This document shows, piece by piece, positions 39,482-49,497 of a DNA stretch of 51,498 nt. The translations under genes and the position numbers were made by a program. Within the stretch, counting starts at the first letter, position 1. The number at the start of each line of letters is the position of its first letter. This DNA comes from Rhodoferax sp. (GTDB lineage Bacteria > Pseudomonadota > Gammaproteobacteria > Burkholderiales > Burkholderiaceae_C), in NCBI GenBank assembly GCA_030685025.1, contig JAUXWC010000193.1, forward strand, positions 1-51,498. The letters run 5' to 3'. Below the pieces are notes generated by a model. The model worked only from the letters and a program-made list of their open reading frames with translations. It was not told where the DNA came from and made no database searches.

Positions 39482-39609
39482 GCGCAACACCTGACAGAAC
39501 CGATGCCAGGTTTCGGGCCGGGTCCGCACGCCTTGCGCTCGACTCTTTTGCGGCAATTTTGACCCCGAAGTCCGCGCGCCCGCGTAGCAGTTGGTGTGAG
39601 AATCTCGCC

Positions 39610-40224
39610 ATGACCGCGCATGAAACGCCCGACCACCATTTGATGATTGCCTATGCAGCCGGTGACGCGGCTGCCTTCGATATCTTGTACGCCCGGCACG
39701 AGGGCGCCATGTACCGGTTCGTTCGGCGCGTGCTGGGGCCAGCGCTGGCGTCCCAGGCAGATGAAGTCTTTCAGGACACCTGGCTCAGAATTGTCACGGC
39801 GCGGGCGAGCTTTGCTCCGCAGGGCGCGAGCTGGCGAACTTGGGCTTTCACGATCGCGCATCATGCCGCGATGGATCGCTTGCGGGTGAGTGGACGGGAA
39901 GTCAGCATCGACAGCATGGGTGGTGACGATGGCGGTGACCCGCTGGACTGGTTGCAGGGTGCGCTGGATGCGGCCCATCCGTCGACCGAGGACCTTGCTT
40001 TCTGGCGCGCCGCCGGCAAACAGCTACTCGCCTGTCTGGAGCAGTTGCCGGCGGTGCAGCGTGCGGCTTTTTTGTTGCACCATGAAGATGGCGTGACCAT
40101 CGAAGACCTGGCGCGCAGTCTTGGGCTTGGCTTCGAGACCGCCAAGAGTCGGCTGCGCTACGCGCTTCAAAAACTTCGGGGCTGTATGGGCGCCTATCTT
40201 GTGGTGATGGAGCCCCGGCCATGA
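39610..40224 (+). CDS. ECF-type RNA polymerase sigma factor
   Basis: A 204-residue sigma-70 family protein of the extracytoplasmic-function group. Region 2 has DILYARHEGAMYRFVRRVLG and ADEVFQDTWLRIVTAR with the -10-binding helices; region 4 has EDLARSLGLGFETAKSRLRYALQKLR as the HTH. Start MTAHETPDH at 39610 is used, as homology begins there. Its stop overlaps the next gene by four bases (ATGA), a normal sigma/anti-sigma arrangement. No obvious target promoter with the same operator is seen upstream. Confidence 0.93.
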   Translation: MTAHETPDHHLMIAYAAGDAAAFDILYARHEGAMYRFVRRVLGPALASQADEVFQDTWLRIVTARASFAPQGASWRTWAFTIAHHAAMDRLRVSGREVSIDSMGGDDGGDPLDWLQGALDAAHPSTEDLAFWRAAGKQLLACLEQLPAVQRAAFLLHHEDGVTIEDLARSLGLGFETAKSRLRYALQKLRGCMGAYLVVMEPRP

Positions 40225-41279
40225 CAGAGCTGCGCGATGCCCGACTCAAGCGTGCTCTGGATCATGCGCCAGACGCGTTGCTGCGGCCTGATCGGGCGAC
40301 CCGCGAAGCGATCAGGAACATTGCTGCCCAGGCCGCCATGACGCCTGATCCGGTGCCACCGAAGGCGCCGTCTGGCGCGTTTGGATGGGTGCGGGCGCGG
40401 GCGCGGCTGTGGTGGAATCGTCCGCGTACGCCGTCGACCCGGATGCCGTGGAACGCGGTGCTGGCCTCTGTGTTGCTGGCGAGTCTGGTGATGGTTATGT
40501 GGTACGAGCAGCCGGTTCCACAGGCGACGCCGGACGATGCACCAGCGCCCGCGCCTGCGCATGAATCGGGTCGCGACACGTCGGCGCCAAAGCAACAAGC
40601 CCAGGGCGCGGCCGATGCCTTGGCCAAGGGCGATAGGGTGGCCAGGCAAGTCGCCCCGGAACCAGCTATGGCAGTCGGCAAGGTTGAGAGTCGACCACGC
40701 CGCGGCTCCGATGGTCCCGGCAAGAACTTGCAGCGGAACGCCAGGCTTGAGTTGCCTGCCACGCCCCAGGCGGAACCAGCGACCGTGGCCCCGCACCAAT
40801 CGGATTCGGCGAGCACGGCGCTCGCACCAGCACCAGCACCGGCGGCGAAAACGATGTCCGAGCAGGCGGCCATCCGTTCACCGGAGCTGGTCAATGAGAA
40901 GCGGGAAGCCAGCGTAGGCGCAGCGCTTACGACGCGTGCGCAGGCACCGAGGCTGCGCGCCGACTGGAGTGATGTCAGCATCCAGCGCGCCGGCACCGCC
41001 TCGGCACTGTCCGCATCGCAAGCCGGTCGGCTGGTCGTGGTGTTGCAGGCAGTGGGCCTGCGCAACATCGAGCCCGGCGATCCGCCGTTATCCGAGGCGA
41101 TCCGCCTGGAGCTCTCGCGCCGCGGCGTCGTTGTAGGTGCCCTTGAACTGGGCGATCGCTGGTTGCGCTGGACGCCAGTTGGCGCGGACCCTGGCAGTGT
41201 CCTGACCGGGCGGGCATCGGTATCGCAATGGGAAGCGATTCAGGACGAACTGGCCCGCATGGGCCTGTTGGCGCCGTGA
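40221..41279 (+). CDS. Membrane protein, likely partner (anti-sigma-like) of the ECF sigma factor
   Basis: A 352-residue protein with a short cytoplasmic N-terminal helix (LRDARLKRALDHAPDALLRP), one membrane helix near 77-95 (NAVLASVLLASLVMVMW), a long low-complexity Pro/Ala/Gln region (about 98-250) and a small C-terminal domain (GRLVVVLQAVGLRNI and on). No zinc ZAS motif (HxxxCxxC) is visible, so it is not a classical ZAS anti-sigma factor. Co-translation with the sigma gene and the topology suggest it senses an envelope signal, but this is inference. Confidence 0.6.
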   Translation: MTELRDARLKRALDHAPDALLRPDRATREAIRNIAAQAAMTPDPVPPKAPSGAFGWVRARARLWWNRPRTPSTRMPWNAVLASVLLASLVMVMWYEQPVPQATPDDAPAPAPAHESGRDTSAPKQQAQGAADALAKGDRVARQVAPEPAMAVGKVESRPRRGSDGPGKNLQRNARLELPATPQAEPATVAPHQSDSASTALAPAPAPAAKTMSEQAAIRSPELVNEKREASVGAALTTRAQAPRLRADWSDVSIQRAGTASALSASQAGRLVVVLQAVGLRNIEPGDPPLSEAIRLELSRRGVVVGALELGDRWLRWTPVGADPGSVLTGRASVSQWEAIQDELARMGLLAP

Positions 41280-41303
41280 GTCGCTTCGGGCCCAAGCGTC
41301 TGC

Positions 41304-42083
41304 TCAGGCGTGTCGGAAAGCAGCCTTTCGCTTATTGAGGAAGGCGTCCATGCCTTCTTTTTGGTCTGCCGTCGCAAACAGGGCGTGGAACATGCGCCGT
41401 TCGAACATGATCCCGTCACTGAGGTTGCCCTCGAAGGACCGGTTGATCGACTCCTTGGCCGCCATCGTGGCCATCTGCGAGTAGTCGCAGATCATGAGCG
41501 CCGCGGAAAGCGACTCGTCCATCAACTTGTCCAAGGCCACGACCCGGCTGACCAGGCCGGCCCGCTCCGCTTCGGCGGCGTCCATCATGCGACCGGTCAG
41601 GGCCAGGTCCATCGCTTTGGCCTTGCCGATGGCGCGCGGCAAGCGCTGCGTGCCGCCGGCACCGGGTATCACGCCGAGCTTGATCTCGGGTTGGCCGAAC
41701 CGGGCGTTGTCGGCGGCGATGATGAAGTCGCACATCATCGCCAACTCACAGCCGCCGCCGAGTGCGAAGCCGCTGACCGCCGCAATGACCGGCTTGCGCA
41801 CACCGCGAATCTGCTCCCAATTGCGGGTGATGTAGTCGTCCCGGTACACGTCGGAGAAGCTGTAATTGGCCATGGCGGCAATGTCGGCACCGGCGGCAAA
41901 GGCTTTTTCGTTGCCGGTGATGACCATGCAGCCGATCGACGGGTCTGCGTCGAAGGCCTTCAGCGCGAGCCCCAATTCGTTCATCAGTTGATCATTGAGC
42001 GCGTTCAGTTGTTTGGGCCGGTTCAGCGTAATGACGCCGACTTTTTCGGCTTCGACGCGTGTGAGGATGAGTTCGTGGTTCAT
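41304..42083 (-). CDS. Enoyl-CoA hydratase
   Basis: Crotonase-family enzyme of 259 residues, hydrating enoyl-CoA in beta-oxidation. The oxyanion-hole segment [20 protein letters not shown] and the catalytic-region [20 protein letters not shown] are complete, with the Glu of PEIKLG. The pattern resembles the short-chain enoyl-CoA hydratase (PaaF/EchA) type. It is the last gene of the ubiH-like/dsbC/M61 strand, 90 bases after the M61 gene; a direct metabolic link is not evident. Confidence 0.92.
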   Translation of the reverse strand: MNHELILTRVEAEKVGVITLNRPKQLNALNDQLMNELGLALKAFDADPSIGCMVITGNEKAFAAGADIAAMANYSFSDVYRDDYITRNWEQIRGVRKPVIAAVSGFALGGGCELAMMCDFIIAADNARFGQPEIKLGVIPGAGGTQRLPRAIGKAKAMDLALTGRMMDAAEAERAGLVSRVVALDKLMDESLSAALMICDYSQMATMAAKESINRSFEGNLSDGIMFERRMFHALFATADQKEGMDAFLNKRKAAFRHA

Positions 42084-42173
42084 GGGATTCCAATGGGGTT
42101 GCGCAAATGCAAACTATAAGCGCGCCGGGGCAGTGCATTGGCCGAGTTGGCCGTGCCCGGCGGATCGATGCGA

Positions 42174-43982
42174 TCAGGGTCCGAGCCAGTGATCAAGCTT
42201 GGGCTGGTCGGCCACTGTCAGGCGGCAGGTCTTGTCGTCCGCGGGAATCCGTAGAGGCAGGCGCAGCAGTCGTTTGTCGCGTGCCACCAGCGCGGTCACG
42301 GCGTGGGCTCTCGACAGGTACAGCGGCAACTCGTCAAGCCGCAGCAGGCGCCAGCCTGCGGCGTCGGTGCCGCTCGCTGACTCAACGCCCAGCCACTCGT
42401 CGCCTGGCGCGAATCCAGCGCTTTCGCAAGCTCCCCCGCGCAGCACTGTTTTGATCTTGACGCCGCAGGCCTCGTCGACGCGCAGTCCGAGGCGCTGGGC
42501 AATCTGGGAGTCTTCCTCAAGAACCTTCACGCCGTGCAGCGACAGCAACTGCTTGACCGGCAGGTCGTCCGTACCGTGTACCCATTGCGCCAGTTCCTTG
42601 GCGTAGGAGCGCCCAGCCAGCACGGCGAGCACCTGCTCCAGATCAGTCTGAGTCATTGGGCCAGCGTCGCAGCGCTGCCAAAGCGCACGCATCACGTCGT
42701 CGAGCGTGGTGCGCCCTTCGCAGCGCAGAGTGAGGTCCAGGCACAAGGCGACCAGCGAGCCCTTGGTGTAGTAGCTCACGGTGGCGTTGGGCGTGTTGTC
42801 GTCTGGACGGTAGTACTTCACCCAGGCGTCAAAACTGGCCCGCGCGACCGACTGGACCAGGCGACCCGGCGTCTGCGCCACCTGGTTGATGGTCTTGGTC
42901 AACAGTTTGAGGTAGCTCGGGTTGTCGATCAGTCCGGTGCGACGCAGCATCAGGTCGTCGTAGTAACTGGTGAAGCCTTCGAAGAACCACAGCAGTTGGG
43001 TGTGGTTTTCGTTGCGGTAGTCGTAGCCGGTGAACTCGGACGGTCGCAGTCGTTTGACATTCCAGGTGTGGAAATACTCATGGCTGATCAGTCCCAGCAA
43101 TGTCGTGTAGCCCTCGGGCGGCTTGCCGGCATCCGTTGCGAGGCTGGGTCCGCTCAGGCGCGGCAGATCCTTGCGCTTGCAGATCAGGGCCGTTGAATTG
43201 CGGTGTTCCAGACCACCGTAGCCATCGTCGACCGCATTGAGCATGAACACGTAGCGTTGGAAGGGTGCCTTGGCGGTTTTGCGGCCTTTGGACTTGGTGC
43301 CGTGCCAGAAGCCGATTTGTGCCTCGCAGATGCGTTGGGCGTCGGCCAGCAGCTTGCCACCATCAAAGCTGGGCGGCGCACCGCTGACCACGAACTGATG
43401 CGCAATGCCGCAGGCTGTGAAGGAGCCGCTCCAGAATGCCCCCATCTCGACGGGCGAGTCCACCAACTCATCGTAGTTGGCGGCCTCGTAACGACCAAAT
43501 CCGTTCTTGATGGTCTTGACGGCGGCTAGTCCGGTGGCGACCCGCCAACCGGCCATGGATCGGTGCGCCACCAGGTCCACCGTGTGCTTGTCCAGCTCCC
43601 GGCCCACGACCCGCAGGAACACGCTTGTGCCATTGAAGAAGCCGCGCGCGTGATCGAGCCAGGCGGTGCGTACTGAGTTATCCAGCGCATAGACCTCATA
43701 ACTGACCACCAGCGGGGCACTGCCAATGCACGCGACTTGCCAAGTGCACTTGTCCACCTGTATCGGGTCGAGCGCCTTTCGGCCTTGCTTGGCTGACAGG
43801 TTCTGCAGGTTCTTCGAGAACTCGCGAATCAGGTAGCTGCCGGGAATCCAGACCGGCAGGGCCATGACCTGCGACGCCGCAGGTTTGGCAACGGTCAGGG
43901 TAACTTTGAACAGATGGGCGTTCAGGTTTGCCGCTTCCACGCGGTAATGAACGCCAGCCGGTGGCGGAGAAGAACGGCTCAT
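42174..43982 (-). CDS. M61-family metallopeptidase with PDZ domain
   Basis: A 602-residue glycyl-aminopeptidase-like enzyme. The zinc motif HEYFHTWNVKRL lies mid-protein with a conserved Glu further on (FFEGFTSYYDDL). The C-terminal part from about residue 490 (LLSLHGVKVLEEDSQIAQRLGL and on) is a PDZ-like domain. The N-terminal 160 residues form the M61 beta domain (VHYRVEAANLNAHLFKVTLTV). No signal peptide is visible, so it is probably cytoplasmic. It starts 10 bases after the dsbC stop. Confidence 0.9.
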   Translation of the reverse strand: MSRSSPPPAGVHYRVEAANLNAHLFKVTLTVAKPAASQVMALPVWIPGSYLIREFSKNLQNLSAKQGRKALDPIQVDKCTWQVACIGSAPLVVSYEVYALDNSVRTAWLDHARGFFNGTSVFLRVVGRELDKHTVDLVAHRSMAGWRVATGLAAVKTIKNGFGRYEAANYDELVDSPVEMGAFWSGSFTACGIAHQFVVSGAPPSFDGGKLLADAQRICEAQIGFWHGTKSKGRKTAKAPFQRYVFMLNAVDDGYGGLEHRNSTALICKRKDLPRLSGPSLATDAGKPPEGYTTLLGLISHEYFHTWNVKRLRPSEFTGYDYRNENHTQLLWFFEGFTSYYDDLMLRRTGLIDNPSYLKLLTKTINQVAQTPGRLVQSVARASFDAWVKYYRPDDNTPNATVSYYTKGSLVALCLDLTLRCEGRTTLDDVMRALWQRCDAGPMTQTDLEQVLAVLAGRSYAKELAQWVHGTDDLPVKQLLSLHGVKVLEEDSQIAQRLGLRVDEACGVKIKTVLRGGACESAGFAPGDEWLGVESASGTDAAGWRLLRLDELPLYLSRAHAVTALVARDKRLLRLPLRIPADDKTCRLTVADQPKLDHWLGP

Positions 43983-43991
43983 GAGCTCTGG

Positions 43992-44705
43992 CTAGTTCTT
44001 CACTTCTGCCAGGTACTTTTCGATCTGCTTGGTATCGAGGGCGCCCGGCACGCGCGTGCCATCGGCGAACAGCAGGGTTGGCGTACCGGTGATCCGGTGT
44101 TTGCGGCCAATCTCCACGTTTCGCTGGATCGCCCCGGTATCGCAGTTGGCTGCGGCTGGCGGTTGGTCGCGCACCATCCAGTCCAGCCAGGCCTTGGCGC
44201 GGTCCTTGGCACACCAGATAGCTTTTGACTTCTCGGTGGAGTCCGGCCCGAGAATAGGGTAGAGGAACGTGTGAACCGTGACGTTGTCGACCTTCTGGAG
44301 GTCCCGCTCAAACCGCTTGCAGTAGCCGCAGTTGGGGTCTTCAAAGACCACCAGCTTGCGCTTGCCGTTGCCGCGGACGATGGTGAAGGCGTCCTTGAGT
44401 GGCAACTCGTCGACGTTGATAGCGGTGAGCTTGTCGATCCGCTCCTCGGTCAGATTGCGACGTTGCCGGGTGTCGATGACGCTTCCTTGAATCAGGAAGT
44501 TGCCCTCGGCGTCGGTGTAGAAGATCTCGGCTCCGTTGACGCGTATTTCGTAGAGGCCGGGTACCGGGCTCTTCGTCACCTCGTCGATCTTCTGGAACTG
44601 GGGAATCCGTTCCGCCAAGTTCTTTCGCAGGGTGGCTTCCTGGCCGATGGCGGATCCCCCCACCAGGAGCACGACTGTCGTCACAAGGGTACGCGTGAAA
44701 TTCAT
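43992..44705 (-). CDS. dsbC: Thiol:disulfide interchange protein DsbC
   Basis: Periplasmic disulfide isomerase that corrects misfolded disulfides. 237 residues: signal peptide about 1-21 (cleavage near AIG-QEA), dimerisation domain (about 22-80), linker helix, then a thioredoxin domain with redox CGYC at 126-129 and cis-Pro in GTPTLLF. A second Cys pair (WCAKDR near 164 and ANCDTG near 184) is typical. DsbD or another reducer would be needed; none is nearby. Confidence 0.95.
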   Translation of the reverse strand: MNFTRTLVTTVVLLVGGSAIGQEATLRKNLAERIPQFQKIDEVTKSPVPGLYEIRVNGAEIFYTDAEGNFLIQGSVIDTRQRRNLTEERIDKLTAINVDELPLKDAFTIVRGNGKRKLVVFEDPNCGYCKRFERDLQKVDNVTVHTFLYPILGPDSTEKSKAIWCAKDRAKAWLDWMVRDQPPAAANCDTGAIQRNVEIGRKHRITGTPTLLFADGTRVPGALDTKQIEKYLAEVKN

Positions 44706-44755
44706 TGTTTGGTCCTAATCAGTTTCTTCCATGACGCTCGCCAGAGCGTCGCTCT

Positions 44756-45874
44756 TCAAATGCCCATGGCCTGTCTGGCCACCCATTTCTTAATGACACC
44801 GCTGCGATCGAATCCGTTCATGCCGGCGTTTCGCAGCGATTGCCAACCTGTGCCGGGCTGCGCAAACAACTGCTGCAGCCCGTGCATCGTTAACGCGGTT
44901 CGTTGAACATCGGCGCGCCGCGCCCGCTCATAACGACGCAGCAGCTTCGGGTCGCCCACGTTACGCCAGTACTCGCGCGTTCGAATCGTCTCGGTCAATA
45001 CGGCTGCATCCTCAAGCCCAAGGTTCAAGCCCTGACCCGCCAGTGGGTGCACCGTATGAGCCGCATCGCCGGCCAAGGCCCAGGCCTTACCGTCCTTGGT
45101 GCCAATCCACCGGTCAACTCGTGCCAACTGCAGCGGCCATGCGCCTCGTCCGCCGGACATCTCTAGGGAGCCCAAGGCCGAGCCGCTGGCTGCCTCAAGA
45201 TCCTTGCACAGAGCGCCATCGGATTGGGCCATCAAATCCGCCGCCCGTTCCTTAAGAACAGACCACACAAATGCAACAGAGTTCCCCTGCTGGCCTTCTA
45301 TCGGAAGAAACGCCAGAATTTCACCGCCGGTGAACCACTGGCGCGCAACCTGTGCGTGAGGGATTTGGCAGCGCAGGCGTCCAGCGATGGCGACCTGGGG
45401 ATAGGGCGTGACCTCGTTGCGCACGCCCAGTTCCTCGCGGGCCGAGCTGGCCTTGCCTTCGCACACCACCGTCAACGCCGCATCACAAGGCTCGGTCAAT
45501 CGCTCCACCAGGGGCTGGAAACGCACGGCTTGCGCCAACCGGGCTTCGAGCACCGGGACGTCCACGATCCAGGTCAAGGCATCGACACCTTGATCATCGG
45601 CGTTGAAGGTTACCGTTCCACCAGCATCGCCGTGAACTTCCATTTGCCTGACGGCAGTTGCGAATTCGGGTTCGGGCCAGACCCGCAGCGATTCCAGCAG
45701 GGCCTTGGACCTGGCATTGAGGGCATAGGCACGCACATCACGGTCGGCCGCGCCGGTCGAGGTCACCTCAGCGCCCACCAAGCCAACGCGCAAACGTTCC
45801 TGACCGAGCAGCAGGGCCAGTGTCCGGCCCACGATGCCGGCGCCACGTATGCAAACATCAAAGGGTCGTGTCAT
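44756..45874 (-). CDS. UbiH/UbiF-family FAD-dependent monooxygenase
   Basis: A 372-residue flavoprotein with the Rossmann GxGxxG at 11-16 (RGAGIVG) and the late FAD motif GDAAHTVHPLAGQGLNLGLEDA, hallmarks of ubiquinone hydroxylases. Which ring position it hydroxylates (UbiF-, UbiH- or UbiI-like) cannot be told. It heads the leftward cluster with dsbC; that order is common in Burkholderiales. A functional link may be redox: ubiquinone accepts electrons from DsbB. Confidence 0.9.
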   Translation of the reverse strand: MTRPFDVCIRGAGIVGRTLALLLGQERLRVGLVGAEVTSTGAADRDVRAYALNARSKALLESLRVWPEPEFATAVRQMEVHGDAGGTVTFNADDQGVDALTWIVDVPVLEARLAQAVRFQPLVERLTEPCDAALTVVCEGKASSAREELGVRNEVTPYPQVAIAGRLRCQIPHAQVARQWFTGGEILAFLPIEGQQGNSVAFVWSVLKERAADLMAQSDGALCKDLEAASGSALGSLEMSGGRGAWPLQLARVDRWIGTKDGKAWALAGDAAHTVHPLAGQGLNLGLEDAAVLTETIRTREYWRNVGDPKLLRRYERARRADVQRTALTMHGLQQLFAQPGTGWQSLRNAGMNGFDRSGVIKKWVARQAMGI

Positions 45875-45958
45875 GCTTGGATTGTAGAAGCCGGTGCATA
45901 GTCCCCACCGAGACTTTGAGTTGCCCTATCCCGGCCGGGCTGGACGTGACGTGGCGGC

Positions 45959-47788
45959 TCACACGATAGGGAAGGCGCCTGTGCGACCAGGGCCAAACGC
46001 CGAGTCGGAACTCAGTGGCGTGGGTGTGGTCGATTCGGGCTCCAGGAACCGAATCGGCCTGCGTGTGCGGGAGGACATCGTCGCCAGCAGGCCCGACAGC
46101 TCGAAAATGACTTTTGTTGGGTCCGGAATTTTCTCCGACAACAGCACCGCCGCGACGTGAAATTGCAGGGTGACTTCGGGCGTCAGGCCAGGCAATGGGA
46201 TGAGGCCCGATGCAATCAGCTTGACCATTCGCTCGGACAGGGCCTGACGAGAGGTGATGCCTTCAATAATCAGGCCGAATCGGGCATTGCCAACGCGACC
46301 GGCCGGGTCGACATCGCGCAGCACGCGGTGCAGCTTGATCACCGCTCGAAGCAGGCACTGTTCGGCCGTGGCGTCGCCGTAGACGAGTTTGATGCGTTCG
46401 TAGTTGACCACGTCCACCAGGACCACCGCCGCTGGTTCCTTGTGTTCGCTGGCACGCAGCACGACATCCTGCAGTTGCTTGGCGAAGAGCTCTTCTGTCA
46501 ACAGACCAGTCAAGGCGTCCTGGCTTGGCAGGTGATCCACCCGCGTCTCGACATTCTTGCGTTCACGCAGGCGAAGGCTCAGCGTATGCAGCAACAGGGG
46601 GACCGTCAGCGCCACAACCGCGGTCAGGACGAAATGGCCCAGCCAATTGCCCGGAATCACGCCCAGGGATTGCAGTGACAGCGCGAACAGCACTAGTGCT
46701 TGAGGTGCGTAGGACAAGGCGAGCCATGGCGCGGCGCTATTGTTTCGGCGCCATGCCAGGGCTGTGGCAACCAGTCCCAGCAATGGTGCGGCCACGATGA
46801 CACTGGCGTAACCGAGATAGGTGACGGTGCGGTCCAGCACCCAATACGAGGGCGTGATCGCGATGGCAGCCCAGCCCGATATCGCCAGCAACTTGTCAAA
46901 GCGCGGATGCGCCAGCGACAAGGCGCACACGTGCCTGACAAAGAGCAGCGTGGTCCCGACTCCCAGCAAGGGCAATACCGCATAGGCGCTGTCCGACCAC
47001 TTGGGTGATTGTGGCCACAGAAACTGCGCACACAAGCCTGTCACGGTGGCGATCACCGCCGCCATCAACAGGCTGTACAGGGCGTACCAACCTTCAGTCT
47101 TATTGCGGTGCTCCACGAACTGGACGCCACACCAGGCCGACAGCATCAGTAACGAGCCGATGATGAGGCCAAGCGCGACGTACTCCAGATCACGCCGTTG
47201 GCCGTGGGCAACGGCGTCGGCGATCCGTATGGGGAGATCGAGACCCCTGTAGTTGTGGATCTGCAGGTAGAGGTCCCGGGTCGATCGGGCGTCGATGCGA
47301 ACCGGAAATTCCGGGTAGAGTCCCATCCTCGGCCAGTCGGCCACGGCGACCAGGTCTCCGGCGCTGCGCCGGACCCAGGCGCCTGAGCCGCCCTTCTGGT
47401 AGGCGCTTATCCGGTCAATATAGGGAACCGGGACGGTGACGATCCAGTCCTGGCCAGTGGCGCTGGGGTTCTCCAGCCTGAGATGCACCCACAACGCCAT
47501 GGACGCGTCGATGTTGTGAAAGGCGGAGCTCGGCACGACCGAAAACAAGCCCGGTGCCGAGCGTGTCACCCGGTCTATGCTCGCATCGCCTCGCGGGTCG
47601 ATCCATACGCTGATCGGTGCAGTCAGTTCCAGCGGGGCCGCTCCCGCATCCAGCCGGATGGCAAGGGGCGGGCCCGCCGCCGGCTGCGATGCATCCGCCA
47701 GCGCCAAACCGCCCCCCCACAGCGCCACCAAACAAGGCACAACGGTCCATCGAATACACTTGAGCGCTTGTTTCTTGAGGTATCGCAT
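45959..47788 (-). CDS. 7TM sensor protein with a degenerate GGDEF domain
   Basis: A 609-residue membrane signalling protein. A signal-like N-terminus ([11 protein letters not shown] then hydrophobic [16 protein letters not shown]) leads to a periplasmic 7TMR-DISM-type domain (about 40-180), seven membrane helices (about 185-400) and a C-terminal GGDEF-type domain ([12 protein letters not shown]...[14 protein letters not shown]). Where GG[DE]EF should be, the sequence reads VGNARFGL, so diguanylate cyclase activity is unlikely; it may bind a nucleotide or act as a scaffold. ATG 47788 is one base from the ychF ATG on the other strand. Confidence 0.82.
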   Translation of the reverse strand: MRYLKKQALKCIRWTVVPCLVALWGGGLALADASQPAAGPPLAIRLDAGAAPLELTAPISVWIDPRGDASIDRVTRSAPGLFSVVPSSAFHNIDASMALWVHLRLENPSATGQDWIVTVPVPYIDRISAYQKGGSGAWVRRSAGDLVAVADWPRMGLYPEFPVRIDARSTRDLYLQIHNYRGLDLPIRIADAVAHGQRRDLEYVALGLIIGSLLMLSAWCGVQFVEHRNKTEGWYALYSLLMAAVIATVTGLCAQFLWPQSPKWSDSAYAVLPLLGVGTTLLFVRHVCALSLAHPRFDKLLAISGWAAIAITPSYWVLDRTVTYLGYASVIVAAPLLGLVATALAWRRNNSAAPWLALSYAPQALVLFALSLQSLGVIPGNWLGHFVLTAVVALTVPLLLHTLSLRLRERKNVETRVDHLPSQDALTGLLTEELFAKQLQDVVLRASEHKEPAAVVLVDVVNYERIKLVYGDATAEQCLLRAVIKLHRVLRDVDPAGRVGNARFGLIIEGITSRQALSERMVKLIASGLIPLPGLTPEVTLQFHVAAVLLSEKIPDPTKVIFELSGLLATMSSRTRRPIRFLEPESTTPTPLSSDSAFGPGRTGAFPIV

Positions 47789-48878
47789 GAGCTTGAAGTG
47801 TGGCATTGTAGGCTTGCCCAACGTTGGAAAATCCACGTTGTTCAACGCCTTGACCAAGGCAGGAATTGCCGCGGAAAACTACCCCTTTTGTACGATCGAG
47901 CCCAACGTGGGCATTGTTGAAGTGCCCGATCCGCGATTGGCGGCGCTGGCTTCGATTGTGAAGCCTGAACGCATCCAGTGCGCGATTGTTGAATTTGTCG
48001 ACATTGCCGGCCTGGTGGCCGGTGCGAGCCAGGGCGAAGGCCTGGGCAACCAGTTCCTGGCGCACATTCGCGAAACCGACGCCACCGTCAATGTGGTGCG
48101 TTGCTTCGAAGATGACAACGTGATTCACGTCGCTGGTAGAGTTGATCCGATTTCCGATGTCGAGGTGATTCAGACTGAGTTGTGCCTGGCGGACCTGAGT
48201 ACGGTCGAGAAGGCGCTGCATCGTCACACCAAGACGGCGCGCTCGGGCGACAAGGATGCGGCCAAGCTGGTGACCCTTCTGGAGAAGTGCCAGGCGGCGC
48301 TCAATCAAGGCCAGCCGGTGCGGGCGCTGGATTTCAGCAAGGAGGATCAAGTCCTGGTCAAGCAGTTTTGTTTGATCACGGCCAAGCCCGCCATGTTTGT
48401 CGCCAACGTCGCCGAGGATGGTTTTGAGAACAACCCATTCCTGGATCGGCTGCGCGACTACGCTGCCGCGCAGAACGCCCCGGTGGTGGCGATCTGCGCC
48501 AAGATCGAAGCCGAAATGGCCGATATGGAGGAAGAGGACAAGAAGATGTTCCTCGCCGAGATCGGTCAGAGCGAACCCGGGCTCAACCGCCTCATCGTGG
48601 CGGCCTACAAACTGCTGGGCTTGCAGACCTACTTCACGGCTGGCGTCAAGGAAGTGCGCGCCTGGACCATCCACATCGGCGACACCGGTCCGCAAGCGGC
48701 CGGTGTCATCCATACCGACTTCGAGCGCGGCTACATTCGAGCCCAGACGATTGCGTTTGACGACTTCGTCAAATACAAGGGCGAACAGGGTGCCAAGGAT
48801 GTCGGCAAGATGCGCAGCGAGGGCAAAGACTACGTCGTCAAGGATGGGGACGTCATGAATTTCCTCTTCAATGTGTGA
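47787..48878 (+). CDS. ychF: Redox-regulated ATPase YchF (Obg-like)
   Basis: Universally conserved P-loop NTPase of the OLA1/YchF group that binds ribosomes and prefers ATP. The 363 residues begin [26 protein letters not shown]; Walker B is in [22 protein letters not shown]; the C-terminal TGS domain begins near LQTYFTAG. The G4 motif is changed from NKxD to NVAED, as in YchF proteins. A modest ribosome site (TTGAGG) precedes the ATG. It converges with the YqaA-like gene by 11 bases. Confidence 0.95.
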   Translation: MSLKCGIVGLPNVGKSTLFNALTKAGIAAENYPFCTIEPNVGIVEVPDPRLAALASIVKPERIQCAIVEFVDIAGLVAGASQGEGLGNQFLAHIRETDATVNVVRCFEDDNVIHVAGRVDPISDVEVIQTELCLADLSTVEKALHRHTKTARSGDKDAAKLVTLLEKCQAALNQGQPVRALDFSKEDQVLVKQFCLITAKPAMFVANVAEDGFENNPFLDRLRDYAAAQNAPVVAICAKIEAEMADMEEEDKKMFLAEIGQSEPGLNRLIVAAYKLLGLQTYFTAGVKEVRAWTIHIGDTGPQAAGVIHTDFERGYIRAQTIAFDDFVKYKGEQGAKDVGKMRSEGKDYVVKDGDVMNFLFNV

Positions 48879-49350
48879 GTCCGCCCGGGAACACCCACAA
48901 CAGTGCCGCAGTCATGATGAGGTAGCGTAAGAACTTGCCAACTGCCATGTAAAGCACGCAGCGCCAGAACGGCAGTTGCAGCCATCCGGCGACTGCGCAC
49001 AAGGGGTCGCCCACCACCGGCAACCAGGACAACAGGCAGGCCTTGGGACCGATGCGTTCCAACCAGTCCAGTGCCCGCAGGTGGGTGCTTGAGTGGCGGT
49101 ACTTGTCCACCACCTTATGCGATGCCAGGCCGATGCCCCAGTTCAAGGCGCCCCCCAGCGTGTTGCCCACCGTTGCCGTCGCAATGACGGGCCAGAACAG
49201 CGCCGGGTTGTTCTTGATCAGCCCGAACACCGCCGGTTCCGAGGCCATCGGCAGCAGGGTCGCGGAGACAAAGGACACGACCAGCACGGTGCTCAATCCG
49301 TACTGAGGCAATGCGAGCAATACTAGAAGGTGATTGATCCAGGCGTCCAT
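48868..49350 (-). CDS. YqaA-family membrane protein (VTT/DedA-like)
   Basis: A 160-residue membrane protein with three to four helices. [17 protein letters not shown] and [14 protein letters not shown] are the YqaA/SNARE-associated (VTT) motifs shared with DedA proteins, and [17 protein letters not shown] is the re-entrant loop. The function of YqaA is not established; DedA relatives flip lipids. The 3' end overlaps ychF by 11 bases on opposite strands. Confidence 0.85.
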   Translation of the reverse strand: MDAWINHLLVLLALPQYGLSTVLVVSFVSATLLPMASEPAVFGLIKNNPALFWPVIATATVGNTLGGALNWGIGLASHKVVDKYRHSSTHLRALDWLERIGPKACLLSWLPVVGDPLCAVAGWLQLPFWRCVLYMAVGKFLRYLIMTAALLWVFPGGLTH

Positions 49351-49435
49351 GGGTGCGCCCAGTATAGGCAGACGGGCAGGGTATGGCGCAGACCCGGTTT
49401 CAATTGCTGAAATAGCAGGCAGCTAGAATGTTGAT

Positions 49436-49496
49436 CGGGCGAATCGCGCCGTCGCTGCCAATCAATCACCCACTTCCTTTTAGTCGGATTCGCCCG
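49436..49496 (+). promoter_or_regulatory. Long-range inverted repeat in the dusB-fis leader
   Basis: CGGGCGAATC (49436-49445) and GATTCGCCCG (49487-49496) are perfect complements, 10 bp, with a 41-base loop. The right arm ends one base before the dusB ATG (49498). If transcribed together, the stem would hide the translation start of dusB and, because of the overlap, of fis. A -10-like TAGAAT at 49424-49429 would place the RNA start near the left arm. No strong ribosome site is visible. Confidence 0.5.
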
Positions 49497-49497
49497 C

